Shown: positions 27,851 to 37,555, counted from the first letter of the stretch. The stretch: 64,000 nt of DNA from Litorivivens lipolytica (GCF_014191715.1 NZ_JACHWY010000003.1:248001-312000), one strand, 5' to 3'. Numbers and translations are program-made. Notes: generated by a model not told the origin, from the letters alone.

Positions 27851-28573
27851 ATGAACACCGCCATCCTAAAACACAAATGTCTGGCCACTGGCATCCATTT
27901 AAGCCTGTCACTCGCTGTCTTTGCCGTTGCGCTCTATCTAATCCTCGCAGTCTGGTACCCCGGACTACTATTTCATATTGATGGCGGCTGGCAAGGCGTC
28001 AGAATCATGATTGCCGTGGATCTGGTGCTCGGTCCACTATTGACCTTTATCGTTTTTAATCCGTCGAAGCCAAAACGTGAGATAAAGCTCGACCTCTCGC
28101 TGATCGCATTGGTTCAAATCGCCGCGCTTTGCTGGGGCTTCTGGGCGGTAAATCACGTGAAACCACTCGCACTAGCCTACGGCAACGGCGCCTTCCAATC
28201 CGTTGTCGCCGAAGAATTGGAAATTCAGGAGCAATCCCCGGCCGATATCGAAAACTTTGGTCCCTCCCCCGTGCTGATCTTTGGCCGTGAGCCCGCAAAC
28301 GGGGAAGAGTCCGCTGGTGTTGCGGCCTACGAAATGCTGGAAGGCATCCCTCCAAGCAAGCTCGTCTTTCTTTGGGAACCACTCACAGACAACATGGACG
28401 CGGTAGAGGCGCTTTCCGCCGATGCGCTAAAACAGGAATTTCCGGACAAAGCCGATGCTATCGAGCAGCTACCGGGCAAACTGGTTCGCTTTCAGGGCCG
28501 CTACGGCTATGGAGTGATGGCCTTGTCTGAAAGCGGTGAGTGGCTGGATTCTCTAGTACTGACGACCTATTAA
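27851..28573 (+). CDS. TfpX/TfpZ-like type IV pilin accessory protein
   Basis: This 240-residue protein has three hydrophobic segments (about residues 16-38, 52-72 and 84-103) and a soluble C-terminal half. The pattern LAVWYPGLLFHIDGGWQGVRI followed by VDLVLGPLLTFIVFNPSK matches the TfpX/TfpZ family, which modulates type IV pilin assembly when encoded beside a pilin gene. No pilin gene is present here. The start at 27851 follows an AGAGGAAAAG ribosome site. The gene lies between ubiC and ubiA in opposite orientation, with a comparatively AT-rich 5' flank, consistent with insertion by transfer. That is an inference. Confidence 0.78.
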   Translation: MNTAILKHKCLATGIHLSLSLAVFAVALYLILAVWYPGLLFHIDGGWQGVRIMIAVDLVLGPLLTFIVFNPSKPKREIKLDLSLIALVQIAALCWGFWAVNHVKPLALAYGNGAFQSVVAEELEIQEQSPADIENFGPSPVLIFGREPANGEESAGVAAYEMLEGIPPSKLVFLWEPLTDNMDAVEALSADALKQEFPDKADAIEQLPGKLVRFQGRYGYGVMALSESGEWLDSLVLTTY

Positions 28574-28582
28574 AGGCAGAAC

Positions 28583-29140
28583 CTAAGGCCGAAACGCCGG
28601 CAAAAAGATTTCGCTGACCATCAGCGGCAGACCGCTGAGGTAAAAACAGGAGCGCCGCCCCCAGAGGGTGGCATCGGCTTGCTGGTCTGCGGGAATAAGC
28701 GGCGACAGGCCGTCGATGGCGGCAACTTCATAAGAGGCGCGCCGCATACTGGGGTCGCTGAACAGGAGGGCGCCGAGGGCTGAGTCGCGCAGCTTTCGCA
28801 AATGACGAAGGCGTCCTTCAAGACTCCGGGCCGGCAGCACACTGCGGGCATAGACCCAGGGCTCGCCTCGGCAAATCAGTAGAACTTCCCGGATTATCCC
28901 CTGTTCGCGGTCACCCATTTCGAGTAGGCGCCTTTCGGTCAATCGGGGGCGCTGCCAGGACTGCTCCAGCACCTGAACCCGAAAATCTCCGCCGCTAGCC
29001 CTTACCAGCCGGGCTGTCAGGGACCCCCGGTCAAGCAACCAGGGACGAATCGACTGGGGTAGTTCGCTGGCGGTGAGGCACCGGTGATCCCGCCACTGTG
29101 GCTCGTCAGGCTGGTATCGGCAGTGGCGAACAGCGTACAA
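28583..29140 (-). CDS. ubiC: Chorismate lyase
   Basis: UbiC removes pyruvate from chorismate to give 4-hydroxybenzoate, the first committed step of ubiquinone synthesis. The 185-residue product shows the family pattern WLLDRGSLTARL, ERRLLEMGDREQGIIREVLL with active-site arginine, and EPWVYARSVLP. The C-terminal SYEVAAIDG and YLSGLPLMVSEIFLP resemble those of pseudomonad UbiC. It ends only 9 bases from the convergent TfpX-like gene and is divergent from the rubredoxin-fusion gene. Confidence 0.9.
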   Translation of the reverse strand: MYAVRHCRYQPDEPQWRDHRCLTASELPQSIRPWLLDRGSLTARLVRASGGDFRVQVLEQSWQRPRLTERRLLEMGDREQGIIREVLLICRGEPWVYARSVLPARSLEGRLRHLRKLRDSALGALLFSDPSMRRASYEVAAIDGLSPLIPADQQADATLWGRRSCFYLSGLPLMVSEIFLPAFRP

Positions 29141-29302
29141 TTACCGGCTCCCTGAATACTGCAAAACCCTGATTTCAGGCGTCCACGGCTCGCTTTTAAG
29201 CGGTCGACCGCACAAGAGACGCCCTATTGAAAGTGGCGGCAGAATGCGTGATTCCCTCACAAACTGCAAGCGCCACGCACTGACTATGAGGAAGGATAAG
29301 TA

Positions 29303-30679
29303 ATGAGTAAGTGGGAATGTATTGTCTGCGGCTGGGTCTACGACGAAGAGAAGGGCGATCCGGATTCCGGCATTGCGCCGGGCACCAAATGGGAAGATAT
29401 TCCCGATGACTGGCTGTGCCCCGACTGCGGCGTTGGCAAGGAAGATTTTGAGCTGATCGAAACCAGCGAGCCGGCAGCTACGCCTCACCACGAAGAAGAA
29501 ACCGCCGACGAAACCAAGGCGCCGATTGTGGTACTCGGCACCGGTCTGGCGGGTTACGGTCTGGTGCGCGAATTCCGCAAACACGATCAGGACACCCCGG
29601 TGATCATGATCACCGCCGACGACGGCCGCTCCTACTCCAAGCCGATGCTGTCGACCGGCTACACCAAAGACACCACCGCCGACGATCTGGCTCAGGCCGA
29701 TGCGGGCACCATGGGCAAGCAGCTCAAAGCCAGCGTCTGGACCATGACTCACGTCACCGCCATCGACACCGAGAACCAGACTATCAAGCTCGGCGATGCG
29801 GAAACCCAGATTCACTACGGCAAACTGGTACTGGCCCTCGGCGCCGACACCATTACCCCGCCGATCAAGGGTGATGCACTGGAGTACGTCTACTCTGTCA
29901 ACGATCTACTGGACTACGACGACTACCGCACCGCGATCAAAAAGAACGATGTGAAAAAAGTCTGCATCATCGGTGCCGGCCTGATCGGCTGTGAGTTCAC
30001 CAACGATCTGATCAACGGCGGCTTCTCCGTGGAAGCCGTCGACCCCATGGGTTACTGCCTGCCCACCCTGCTGCCCGAGCCCGCCGGTCGCGCCGTGCAG
30101 CGCGCGCTGGAAGAAAAAGGCGCCAAGTTCCACTTCGGGCCGCTGGTTACCGAAGTCAACAAGGCTGCCGGCGATGTTGGCCTGACCGTCACGCTCAACA
30201 ACGGTGACACGATCGACTGTGATCTGGTGGTATCGGCTGTAGGCGTGCGTCCGCGCACCCAACTGGCCAGCGATGCCGGCATCAATGTTAACCGCGGCGT
30301 CACCACCAACCGCTTGCTGGAAACCAGCGCCAAGAACGTTTACGCCATGGGTGACTGCGTGGAAGTAGACGGCCACGTGCTGGTCTACGTTGCACCGCTG
30401 ATGGCTCAGGCCCGCGCGCTGGGTAAAACTCTGGCCGGCGAAGCAACCGAGGTCAGCTACCCCGCCATGCCGGTGACCATCAAAACTCCGGCCTGCCCGG
30501 TGACCGTCAACCCGCCGCCACGCGATATGGAAGGCGACTGGGATATTCAGGAAGACGGCAACAACGTGGTCGCCACCTTCCGCGACAAGAGCGGTCAGTT
30601 GCAGGGCTTCGCCCTGACCGGTGACGGCATCAAGCAGAAGATGGCTCTGCAGAAGGAACTGCCGCCACTGCTGGGCTAA
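29303..30679 (+). CDS. Rubredoxin / rubredoxin-NAD(P)+ reductase fusion
   Basis: This 458-residue protein joins an N-terminal rubredoxin (residues about 1-52; iron ligands C6, C9, C39, C42) through an acidic linker (about 53-70) to an FAD-dependent pyridine nucleotide-disulphide oxidoreductase. The FAD motif GTGLAG is at 79-84, the NAD(P) motif GAGLIG near 223, and the VYAMGDCVE motif that closes the FAD site comes later. In pseudomonads the rubredoxins and reductase are separate proteins that pass electrons to alkane hydroxylase AlkB. Here one polypeptide could deliver electrons to an AlkB or a P450 encoded elsewhere (one P450 is at 46.4 kb). The start has an AAGGA ribosome site. Confidence 0.93.
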   Translation: MSKWECIVCGWVYDEEKGDPDSGIAPGTKWEDIPDDWLCPDCGVGKEDFELIETSEPAATPHHEEETADETKAPIVVLGTGLAGYGLVREFRKHDQDTPVIMITADDGRSYSKPMLSTGYTKDTTADDLAQADAGTMGKQLKASVWTMTHVTAIDTENQTIKLGDAETQIHYGKLVLALGADTITPPIKGDALEYVYSVNDLLDYDDYRTAIKKNDVKKVCIIGAGLIGCEFTNDLINGGFSVEAVDPMGYCLPTLLPEPAGRAVQRALEEKGAKFHFGPLVTEVNKAAGDVGLTVTLNNGDTIDCDLVVSAVGVRPRTQLASDAGINVNRGVTTNRLLETSAKNVYAMGDCVEVDGHVLVYVAPLMAQARALGKTLAGEATEVSYPAMPVTIKTPACPVTVNPPPRDMEGDWDIQEDGNNVVATFRDKSGQLQGFALTGDGIKQKMALQKELPPLLG

Positions 30680-30689
30680 ACGTCGAAAC

Positions 30690-30723
30690 CGTTGCGTTCG
30701 CTGCATTGGCGGTGAACGCAACG
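30690..30723. terminator. Strong hairpin after the rubredoxin fusion gene
   Basis: A perfect 10-bp stem (CGTTGCGTTC/GAACGCAACG) encloses a 14-base loop. It lies between the fusion gene and the TauE gene. A proper T tract is missing (only CGTTCTGACTTTGTT follows), so it may attenuate rather than terminate. Confidence 0.5.
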
Positions 30724-30749
30724 CGTTCTGACTTTGTTACGGAACCTCC

Positions 30750-31514
30750 TTGGAAAACCTCCTCTCCTATCAATACTTACTTATCGGCCTGATCTTCATC
30801 TGGAGTGGCTTTGTCCGTTCCGGGCTGGGCTTTGGCGGCGCGGTACTGTCGCTGCCCTTTCTGCTGCTGGTACACAACGACGCGCTGGTCTTTCTACCGC
30901 TGATATCCGTCCACCTGCTGGTGTTCGCCTCGATCACCGTGATCCAGAACAACCGCAAACCGTCGAGCGAAGGCGGCACAGTAAACTGGCCCTACCTGCG
31001 CTACCTCTTGCTGATCATGCTGATTCCGAAACTGATCGGGGTGTTCGGCTTGGTGACGCTACCGTCCAGCCTTATGAGCGGGGTGATCTTCACCATCGTG
31101 GCGGTATATTCGCTGTCCTATATTTTCAACCGTCCCTTCAAGAGCAACAGCAAGGTGGTGGACACTCTGTTTCTGTTGCTCGGCGGTTATATCAGCGGCA
31201 CCTCATTGATCGGTGCTCCACTGATCATCGCGGTGGCGGCCCAACATGTGGCACGGGAGCAGTTGCGCGACACCCTGTTTGCCTTATGGCTGGTCTTGGT
31301 CGCCATCAAGATGGCGGCCTTTGTTTATTTTGAGGTAGACCTGCAGCTGATCCATCACCTGTGGCTGCTGCCCTGCGCTTTTATCGGCCATCTCATTGGC
31401 CTGCGCTTTCACCGCCACATGCTGCAGACCGATGCGGCGGTGTTTATGCGTTTTCTGGGCACTGCGCTGCTGGTGATCAGTCTGGTTGGGCTGACGCGGG
31501 CGGCGCTGGGTTAG
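30750..31514 (+). CDS. TauE/SafE family anion permease
   Basis: This 254-residue polytopic membrane protein has seven or eight predicted segments in two repeats. Repeat signatures are FVRSGLGFGGAVLSLPFLL near residue 30 and GGYISGTSLIGAPLIIAVAAQH near residue 155. TauE/SafE members export or import sulfite, sulfoacetate or other small organic anions, and the substrate here is unknown. The start is TTG at 30750, preceded by GGA about 7 bases upstream. The 3' end overlaps the convergent CNNM gene by 38 bases, an unusually long antisense overlap. Confidence 0.85.
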   Translation: MENLLSYQYLLIGLIFIWSGFVRSGLGFGGAVLSLPFLLLVHNDALVFLPLISVHLLVFASITVIQNNRKPSSEGGTVNWPYLRYLLLIMLIPKLIGVFGLVTLPSSLMSGVIFTIVAVYSLSYIFNRPFKSNSKVVDTLFLLLGGYISGTSLIGAPLIIAVAAQHVAREQLRDTLFALWLVLVAIKMAAFVYFEVDLQLIHHLWLLPCAFIGHLIGLRFHRHMLQTDAAVFMRFLGTALLVISLVGLTRAALG

Positions 31515-32598
31515 GCGGTTCGGCCGCGGCTTCCGGGTCCACGTTCAAACCCATCTGCCGGGCCCGGCGCATCCAGCGCTCGCGCGCCAGTTTCTGCATA
31601 TCATCGACGCTGTCCATTTCATCCACGATCTCCATCCCGATCAGGGTTTCAATCACGTCTTCCATGGTCACGATACCGGCGGTCCCGCCATACTCATCCA
31701 CCACCAGCGCGATATGTTCCTGATTCTCCAGGAAGCGGCTGAAAATATCCGGCAGCGGGCAGGACTCGTGGATGGTGATAATCTCGCGCTTGAGGTCGCG
31801 CAACAGCTTTTCGCCGTGGTTATCGACCAGTTCCACCAGGAACTCATCCTTAAGGATGTAACCCACCACCTTGTCCTTGCTGCCCTCTTCATGGATCGGA
31901 ATCCGTGAGAACACGATATTGCCTTCACGCTCGTGAAACTCCTGCAGACTCAGGCTCATGGGCGCAGCTTTAACGACGGTGCGCGGGGTCATCACATCCT
32001 TGGCGCGGATATTCTTGAATCGCAGCAGGTTGGCGATAAAGGCAGATTCGTTCTTCTCGATTACCCCTTCCTTTTCACCGATCTCCGCCAGCATCAGAAA
32101 ATCGCGGCGGGAGAATACACTGCGGCTTTTATCCTTGCGCAGGATGGCGGTGAGCTGCTGACTCAACCACACCAGCGGCAGCAGCACGGTAATGATCACT
32201 TTGAGCGAATACACCGTGAACGGCGCCAGTTCTTTCCAGTAGTTGGCTCCCAACGTTTTGGGAATGATCTCCGACAGAATCAGGATCGCCAGTGTCAGCG
32301 CCACCGGAATCACCACCCCGGTAATCATCGGATTGGTCTCGGCCCAGAGCAGGGTCGCCTGTTGGCCGACACCGATCGCGCCCGCGGTGTGGGCCACTGT
32401 GTTGAGAGTTAGGATAGCCGCCAGCGGCCGGTCGATATTGTCTTTGAAGCTTTTCAGCTGACGGCCAATCCCGGCCCCCTCCTGAAACTTGATCTGGGCA
32501 TAGGCCGGGGTAATGCTGAGCAGCACCGCTTCCCACAGGGAACATAAAAAGGAAAAACCAATAGCCAGCACAAAATAGGCAATCAGCAGGGTGAACAT
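31477..32598 (-). CDS. CNNM/DUF21 protein with CBS domains (HlyC/CorC-like)
   Basis: This 373-residue membrane protein has an N-terminal DUF21/CNNM transmembrane domain (about residues 1-175, four segments). A pair of CBS domains follows (about 200-330, including RAKDVMTPRTVV and ALVVDEYGGTAGIVTMEDVIETLIG). Related proteins are implicated in magnesium or cobalt export. The C-terminal CorC_HlyC domain found in many homologues is absent. Instead the chain ends in a short tail rich in proline and alanine. The start at 32598 was chosen because the hydrophobic domain then begins at once; an upstream ATG would add 27 residues. Confidence 0.86.
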   Translation of the reverse strand: MFTLLIAYFVLAIGFSFLCSLWEAVLLSITPAYAQIKFQEGAGIGRQLKSFKDNIDRPLAAILTLNTVAHTAGAIGVGQQATLLWAETNPMITGVVIPVALTLAILILSEIIPKTLGANYWKELAPFTVYSLKVIITVLLPLVWLSQQLTAILRKDKSRSVFSRRDFLMLAEIGEKEGVIEKNESAFIANLLRFKNIRAKDVMTPRTVVKAAPMSLSLQEFHEREGNIVFSRIPIHEEGSKDKVVGYILKDEFLVELVDNHGEKLLRDLKREIITIHESCPLPDIFSRFLENQEHIALVVDEYGGTAGIVTMEDVIETLIGMEIVDEMDSVDDMQKLARERWMRRARQMGLNVDPEAAAEPPNPAPPASAQPD

Positions 32599-32794
32599 GG
32601 CGCTCCCGTCTCGCGTTGAATTAGGGCCTACCATAACGGTTTTCACAGCCGTGTTCATGGTTTTCCAGCGCTGGCCCACCGCAATTACGTCGCTTTATTG
32701 AGGTTTTCCCGGTGCGTCCCGGTCGGCGAGGTCGCCTGGCACGCGCACCGCGCCTAGTGTGAAGCTCCCAAATAACAACAACCGGGAGTATTCC

Positions 32795-35128
32795 ATGCTG
32801 AAACGGATCACCGTGGCGGCGCTCTGCCTGAGCACCGCCAGCCCCGCCCTGCTGGCCGAGCAGACTCGTGGCGGGCTTTATATCGAGGAAGTGATTGTCA
32901 CGGTCAACAAGCGGGAGGAATCCCTGCAGGATGTGGGCGCCTCAGTGACCGCGCTGGACGCCGACATGCTTGAAGCCGCCAATATTGAAGACCCTTTTAA
33001 TCTTGCCGAAATGACCCCCGGCGTGGTTACCCGGGGCCGTGAAAATATGACCATCCGCGGCATAGGCGTGGATCTGATCGGGGTGCCGCCGGTAGCCTTC
33101 CACGAAAACGGGCTGTTTATCCCCAACAACAATGTGGGGGGTAATTACTACGATCTCGCCGCCATAGAGCTACTGCGCGGCCCCTCCGGCACGGTCTATG
33201 GTCGCAACGCCACCGCCGGCGCCCTGAATCTACGCTGGAATCCACCGGTCGACGCGCTGGAGTTCAAGATCGATACCCGCGCCGCCAGCCTTAACGAACG
33301 CCGCCTGCGCGCTGCCGTTAATACTCCGATCCTGCCGAATAACTGGCTCAATGCCCGACTGGTGATCAGCGATCATCGTCGCGACGGTCTGGTAACTAAT
33401 CTGCTGGCGGAAAAGGACCGCTTCAACGGCGACACCAAGGACGACCAGATGGCCCGGCTGTGGCTCCAGTCCCAGCCCACCGACGCCCTCCAGCTAAACC
33501 TGCGTTACAAATATTTCCAGCGCGACCAGTACCGCATTTCCAGCCCCTCGGCGCTGACCCGTCGCAATGGTTCGCTGCAGGAATTTGGCGCCGAGCCGCT
33601 GCCCGAGGATCTGACACTGGTGAAAGCCCGCGCCCACCAGATGGTGTTCAGCGATCAGGCTCGCGAACTGTTTGGCGACGTGGACTACAGCGATTACAAA
33701 ATTGACGTTGAGCGAGTGGACGCCGAGATCGTCTGGGCGCTGGAAGACCTGCCCGGGTTCGGCAACGTGGATATGACCTTGCTGGTCGGCAAAAGCTCTG
33801 ACTACGCCTTCCGCCCGCTGGATATCGATGGCACTGAAGCCACCATTGTCGATGTGCTGCGCGAGGAGCGCGACGACGCGGTGATTCAGGAGTTTCGTCT
33901 GGCCTCCCAGAACGACAGTGCCTTTAACTGGATCTTCGGAGTGTTTCGCGCGGAGCAGGAAGCTCGCCTGACAGCCCTCAATTTCGTCAAAGCCAAAATT
34001 GATCTGGCCGGCGCGGTCACCGGCATCCCATCTCCCACCGGCGGCAGCGTTTACGACCTCGACACCTCCACCCCGGACAGCGACGTCACCTTTACCAGTG
34101 AAGCCGTCTATTTCAACGGCACCTTCCGCCTGAAGCAGTGGCTAAGCGATCTCCCGGATGTAGAAGTATTCGGTGGTCTGCGCCAGAACCGCGACAGCCA
34201 GGAGCTGTTTGAGGTGAACGACGTCGCCATTGTGCTGCCCGACCGGGAAAACCGAACCCGCGCTGCCAGCATCTCCGGAGGCACCACGAATTTTGACGTG
34301 GACTTCAAAGAGCCCACCGGCGAGTTCGGTGCCAAGTGGTTTATGAGCGACGAGCACATGGTTTACGCCAAAATCGCCCGGGGCTATAAAAACGGTTTCG
34401 GTGAGGTGAAGGACGACGGTAGTCTGAACGAGGTTGAGGCCGAGCAATTGGACGCCATCGAAATCGGTAGCAAGAACCGCTTCTTCGACGGCCGCCTCCA
34501 GCTCAACGCCGTAGCTTTCACCTACGACTATCAGAACCTGCAGGTGCAACAGGTACGCGACACCACCACCGTCACCGAAAATGCCGCCAGCGCCAGCCTG
34601 TCCGGACTGGAAATCGATATGACCGTGGCCGCCACCGAAAACCTCTACAGCGTGATCTCGCTCGGCTACCTGAAAGGCACCTTTGATGAGTTCTGCTCCT
34701 CCGACCCCGCCTTTCCCAGCCTGTCGGACCCCAGCTGCCCCGAGGGCGAACAGGATCTGACCGGCAACGACCTGCAGGATACCCCGCGCTACAAGGCCTC
34801 GCTGCTCGTAAACTACCAGCGCCCGCTGGGCGAATGGGGCTCACTGCGCGCGGTGTTGAAAACCACCTGGACCGATGACTACTTCTTGCGCCATTACAAT
34901 CGCGAAGACGTAGACCATTTTGCCAGCTACACCAATACCGATATCCGCCTGAGCTGGATCAGCCCCAGCACCTCCTTTACGGTGGATGCCTTTATTGAAA
35001 GCCTTGAGGACAATGATCAACTGTTCTTCCGGCCGGTACCGCTCGGACTGGGCGTTGAAGGCGTAATTACCAACCTCGGGCCCAACTCCCCACGCACCGT
35101 TGGGATCAGTCTGGCTTACCAGTATTAA
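32795..35128 (+). CDS. TonB-dependent outer membrane receptor
   Basis: This 777-residue receptor has a signal peptide (about 1-22) and a TonB-box-like EEVIVTV (residues 31-37). The plug domain covers about 45-160, with MTIRGIGVD, LLRGPSGTVYGRNATAGALN. A 22-stranded barrel ends in an aromatic residue (AYQY). The barrel style, with KREESLQDV after the TonB box and an ARGYKNGFG-like strand, is that of the large receptor group abundant in marine gammaproteobacteria and sphingomonads. The ligand cannot be inferred: no siderophore, B12 or polysaccharide genes adjoin. GGGAG precedes the chosen ATG by about 7 bases. Confidence 0.9.
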   Translation: MLKRITVAALCLSTASPALLAEQTRGGLYIEEVIVTVNKREESLQDVGASVTALDADMLEAANIEDPFNLAEMTPGVVTRGRENMTIRGIGVDLIGVPPVAFHENGLFIPNNNVGGNYYDLAAIELLRGPSGTVYGRNATAGALNLRWNPPVDALEFKIDTRAASLNERRLRAAVNTPILPNNWLNARLVISDHRRDGLVTNLLAEKDRFNGDTKDDQMARLWLQSQPTDALQLNLRYKYFQRDQYRISSPSALTRRNGSLQEFGAEPLPEDLTLVKARAHQMVFSDQARELFGDVDYSDYKIDVERVDAEIVWALEDLPGFGNVDMTLLVGKSSDYAFRPLDIDGTEATIVDVLREERDDAVIQEFRLASQNDSAFNWIFGVFRAEQEARLTALNFVKAKIDLAGAVTGIPSPTGGSVYDLDTSTPDSDVTFTSEAVYFNGTFRLKQWLSDLPDVEVFGGLRQNRDSQELFEVNDVAIVLPDRENRTRAASISGGTTNFDVDFKEPTGEFGAKWFMSDEHMVYAKIARGYKNGFGEVKDDGSLNEVEAEQLDAIEIGSKNRFFDGRLQLNAVAFTYDYQNLQVQQVRDTTTVTENAASASLSGLEIDMTVAATENLYSVISLGYLKGTFDEFCSSDPAFPSLSDPSCPEGEQDLTGNDLQDTPRYKASLLVNYQRPLGEWGSLRAVLKTTWTDDYFLRHYNREDVDHFASYTNTDIRLSWISPSTSFTVDAFIESLEDNDQLFFRPVPLGLGVEGVITNLGPNSPRTVGISLAYQY

Positions 35129-35136
35129 GCGGACAT

Positions 35137-35172
35137 AAAAAAACCGGGGCGACTTTCGTGGCCCCGGTTTTC
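35137..35172. terminator. Bidirectional terminator between TonB receptor and PAP2 genes
   Basis: The 10-bp perfect stem AAACCGGGGC/GCCCCGGTTT (35141-35150 and 35161-35170) has A residues before it and T residues after it, so it can terminate the two convergent genes on either strand. Confidence 0.85.
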
Positions 35173-35187
35173 CAATCTATGTGACGC

Positions 35188-36051
35188 CTACAATCGCACT
35201 TTCTGAAACAGCCAGGGCAGCAGTCCGACAATCACCGCGCCAAATACCGCCATGAGCACAAAACCGTCAACAACCGAAGGCAGCTGGCTCCAAGCCGCCG
35301 CTTTCTGCAGCAACATCATCAACCCGAACATGGCCGCCACCCCGATGCCATAGCGAACACCTCGCTTAAGCAGGCTGGCTGCCGCCACATCATCGCGCAC
35401 CCACAGCCCGTATAACCCGGCCGCCAGCCCCATGCCGACACTGCCATAAACCATCTCCGTTGAACCCAGCAAAAAAGCCAGCCCCGTCATCGCCGCGCAG
35501 GCAAGCAAAAGACCAATCAGTCGCTGACGGGTCGACCAACGCTCCAGCGCTTCGCCCCAACGATGCCAGGCCCACAAGGTCAGGCCTCCGAACAACCAAC
35601 CCACCATCACATCGGTGGGGTAGTGAACCCCCAGGTAAGAACGCGACAGACCGGTCAGGAATATGACCAAGAGACACACACCGGTAAACCAGCGTCGACC
35701 GACCTCCATCGCGAGCAGGCCCCAGAACACCGCCACCAGCTGGGCATGACCACTGGGAAAGCTGAAGCCCATTTCGCCCTCGGAAATAATCCGGGTATCC
35801 ACCTCGAAAGGGCGCGGCAGAGCAAACCATTCCTTGATCACCGTATTGAGATACATGGTCAGTATCACCATCAGCAGCAGACGCAAGCCCAAACGACGAT
35901 CGATACACCACAATACCAGCGGTACGGTGAACAGGTAACCTATGCCTCCCAGCCAGGTGAAAAAGCGCAGCACCCAATCCCAGGGAGCGAAGGTAAATTG
36001 CTGCAGAGCGACGATAAAATCCGCGCCCCAAGCCAGAATACTTTCAATCAC
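35188..36051 (-). CDS. PAP2-family membrane phosphatase
   Basis: This is a 287-residue integral membrane protein of the type 2 phosphatidic acid phosphatase superfamily. All three motifs are present: K73-x6-RP (R80, P81), PSGH at 99-102 with the catalytic histidine's partner, and SR-x5-H-x3-D with R137, H143 and D147. About eight further hydrophobic segments follow, more than in minimal PAP2 enzymes. Likely substrates are undecaprenyl diphosphate or phosphatidate, but sequence does not decide. It is transcribed convergently with the TonB receptor. Confidence 0.9.
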   Translation of the reverse strand: MIESILAWGADFIVALQQFTFAPWDWVLRFFTWLGGIGYLFTVPLVLWCIDRRLGLRLLLMVILTMYLNTVIKEWFALPRPFEVDTRIISEGEMGFSFPSGHAQLVAVFWGLLAMEVGRRWFTGVCLLVIFLTGLSRSYLGVHYPTDVMVGWLFGGLTLWAWHRWGEALERWSTRQRLIGLLLACAAMTGLAFLLGSTEMVYGSVGMGLAAGLYGLWVRDDVAAASLLKRGVRYGIGVAAMFGLMMLLQKAAAWSQLPSVVDGFVLMAVFGAVIVGLLPWLFQKVRL

Positions 36052-36144
36052 GGAAAACTCCTTACATTTATAGCTGTACGCCCTACTCTGCCCGGAAACC
36101 CCTCTCTCAGGCGACCTCGCCGACCGGCGCGACCCCGCGCACCC

Positions 36145-37374
36145 CTATTTTTCTGTCGTTTCGGGCGATAGCAGCGCCGCGCGATAGGCTCCGGGAGTCT
36201 GCCCGACCGCCGCCTTGAAGTACTTGTTAAAGGTAGATTTGCTTCGAAACCCGGCTTCTTCCGCCAGATACAACAGGGAAGACTCGCGATAGTCCGGGTT
36301 TGCCATCAAGGCCTGCACCTCGCGCACCCGGTAGCTGTTAACGTAGTCGTAGAAGTTCTGGCCGGCGCAGGTGCTCAATACCTGCGACAGCTCCTGAGTA
36401 CTGATCCCCACTTCCCGTGCCAGACTGGCTAGCTGCAGGCTGTCATCCAGATAGGGTTTGCTCTCTCGCATAATGCGCTCGACTTCCGCCCACAGCTGGC
36501 GGCAGGCGGATTCATCAAGCCCGGAACGCGCGTACTTGGTCGCGTTATCGGAAGAAACTTCATCTTGAATAGGGGTATCCGGCGCAGTGGCCGGTGTACT
36601 GGGCTTGTCCAGCTTCTCATCCAGCAGCGTGGCCAGCTCCGGCAGGGCGTAAAACAGCTGGGCACGACGAAAGCCGGCGATGGCCACGTAATTGAGCAAG
36701 ATAACGGCAGTCGGGAGAATCACGTAAAGCACCGGATGCAGGCTGCCACCCACTTCGACCCGCAGCAGGGCAACCGGCGCCATCACCAGATTCATCACCC
36801 CAAACAGATAGAGAATACGCCGCAGCCAACGCAAACTGATGGCCTCCAGACTGGAAAAGCGATCGCGCAAGCCCCGCTGATAGCGACTCACCACGCGCAG
36901 GCTGGCAATCACATAAGCCAGCCCCCAGGCACTGCCGAGCAAGGCGATCAGACTGGTGAGCCACATCAAATGCGGGCTGTCATCGGTGGCAATCGCCACC
37001 CCCGCCTCCGGATCGGTCATCAATCCAAACACCGGCAGGCTGGCGATCAATACCAGTGCCACCGGTACAAAATGCAGCAGATCGCCCCGCCGCAGGCGAA
37101 AGCCCGGCTGCACCATGGCGCGGGTGTAAAGCAGCATCAGCGGAGAAATCGCCAAACCCGTGACCGCGACAACCCGCCGGTAATAACCGGGAAAGGGCGT
37201 GGTGCCCGTTTCTTTCCAAAAAAACAGCAGCAAACTGCTGCCAATGATCAGCAGAATCAGCGCCAACAAGCGGTTGGCAACACGCATGGCAGGCTCGGCA
37301 ATCATCAGCAGCATGGCCACCAGCAAGGCAAGCTGGGCCATCACAATCAGGGCTGCAAGGGCGGCAATACTCAT
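36145..37374 (-). CDS. AraC-family regulator with N-terminal membrane domain
   Basis: This 409-residue protein starts with seven predicted membrane helices (about residues 5-235). A linker follows, then a C-terminal AraC/XylS DNA-binding domain (about 300-400, with LASLAREVGISTQELSQVLS, NFYDYVNSYRV and LYLAEEAGFRSKSTFNKYFKAAVGQTPGAYR). Such membrane-embedded AraC regulators probably sense an extracellular or lipid signal and bind DNA from the membrane. It is divergent from the GGDEF/EAL gene across 181 bases, a likely regulated target. The PAP2 gene follows 93 bases downstream in the same direction. Confidence 0.88.
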   Translation of the reverse strand: MSIAALAALIVMAQLALLVAMLLMIAEPAMRVANRLLALILLIIGSSLLLFFWKETGTTPFPGYYRRVVAVTGLAISPLMLLYTRAMVQPGFRLRRGDLLHFVPVALVLIASLPVFGLMTDPEAGVAIATDDSPHLMWLTSLIALLGSAWGLAYVIASLRVVSRYQRGLRDRFSSLEAISLRWLRRILYLFGVMNLVMAPVALLRVEVGGSLHPVLYVILPTAVILLNYVAIAGFRRAQLFYALPELATLLDEKLDKPSTPATAPDTPIQDEVSSDNATKYARSGLDESACRQLWAEVERIMRESKPYLDDSLQLASLAREVGISTQELSQVLSTCAGQNFYDYVNSYRVREVQALMANPDYRESSLLYLAEEAGFRSKSTFNKYFKAAVGQTPGAYRAALLSPETTEK

Positions 37375-37555
37375 AAGGTCAGGTTCTTATTCGTTTGAAG
37401 CAGCATACCCTTTTTTATATCGTCGCCCCATCACCAAAAGGGTGCAATGACACGCGTAAGACGGTGGAACCCCTCATTTTCTGCCTGCGAGGCAAGCAAG
37501 ACCGGCAAAGTTCTGCCAGAATCTATCTACTACCTAACGATTAGCCTTTCTCCCA

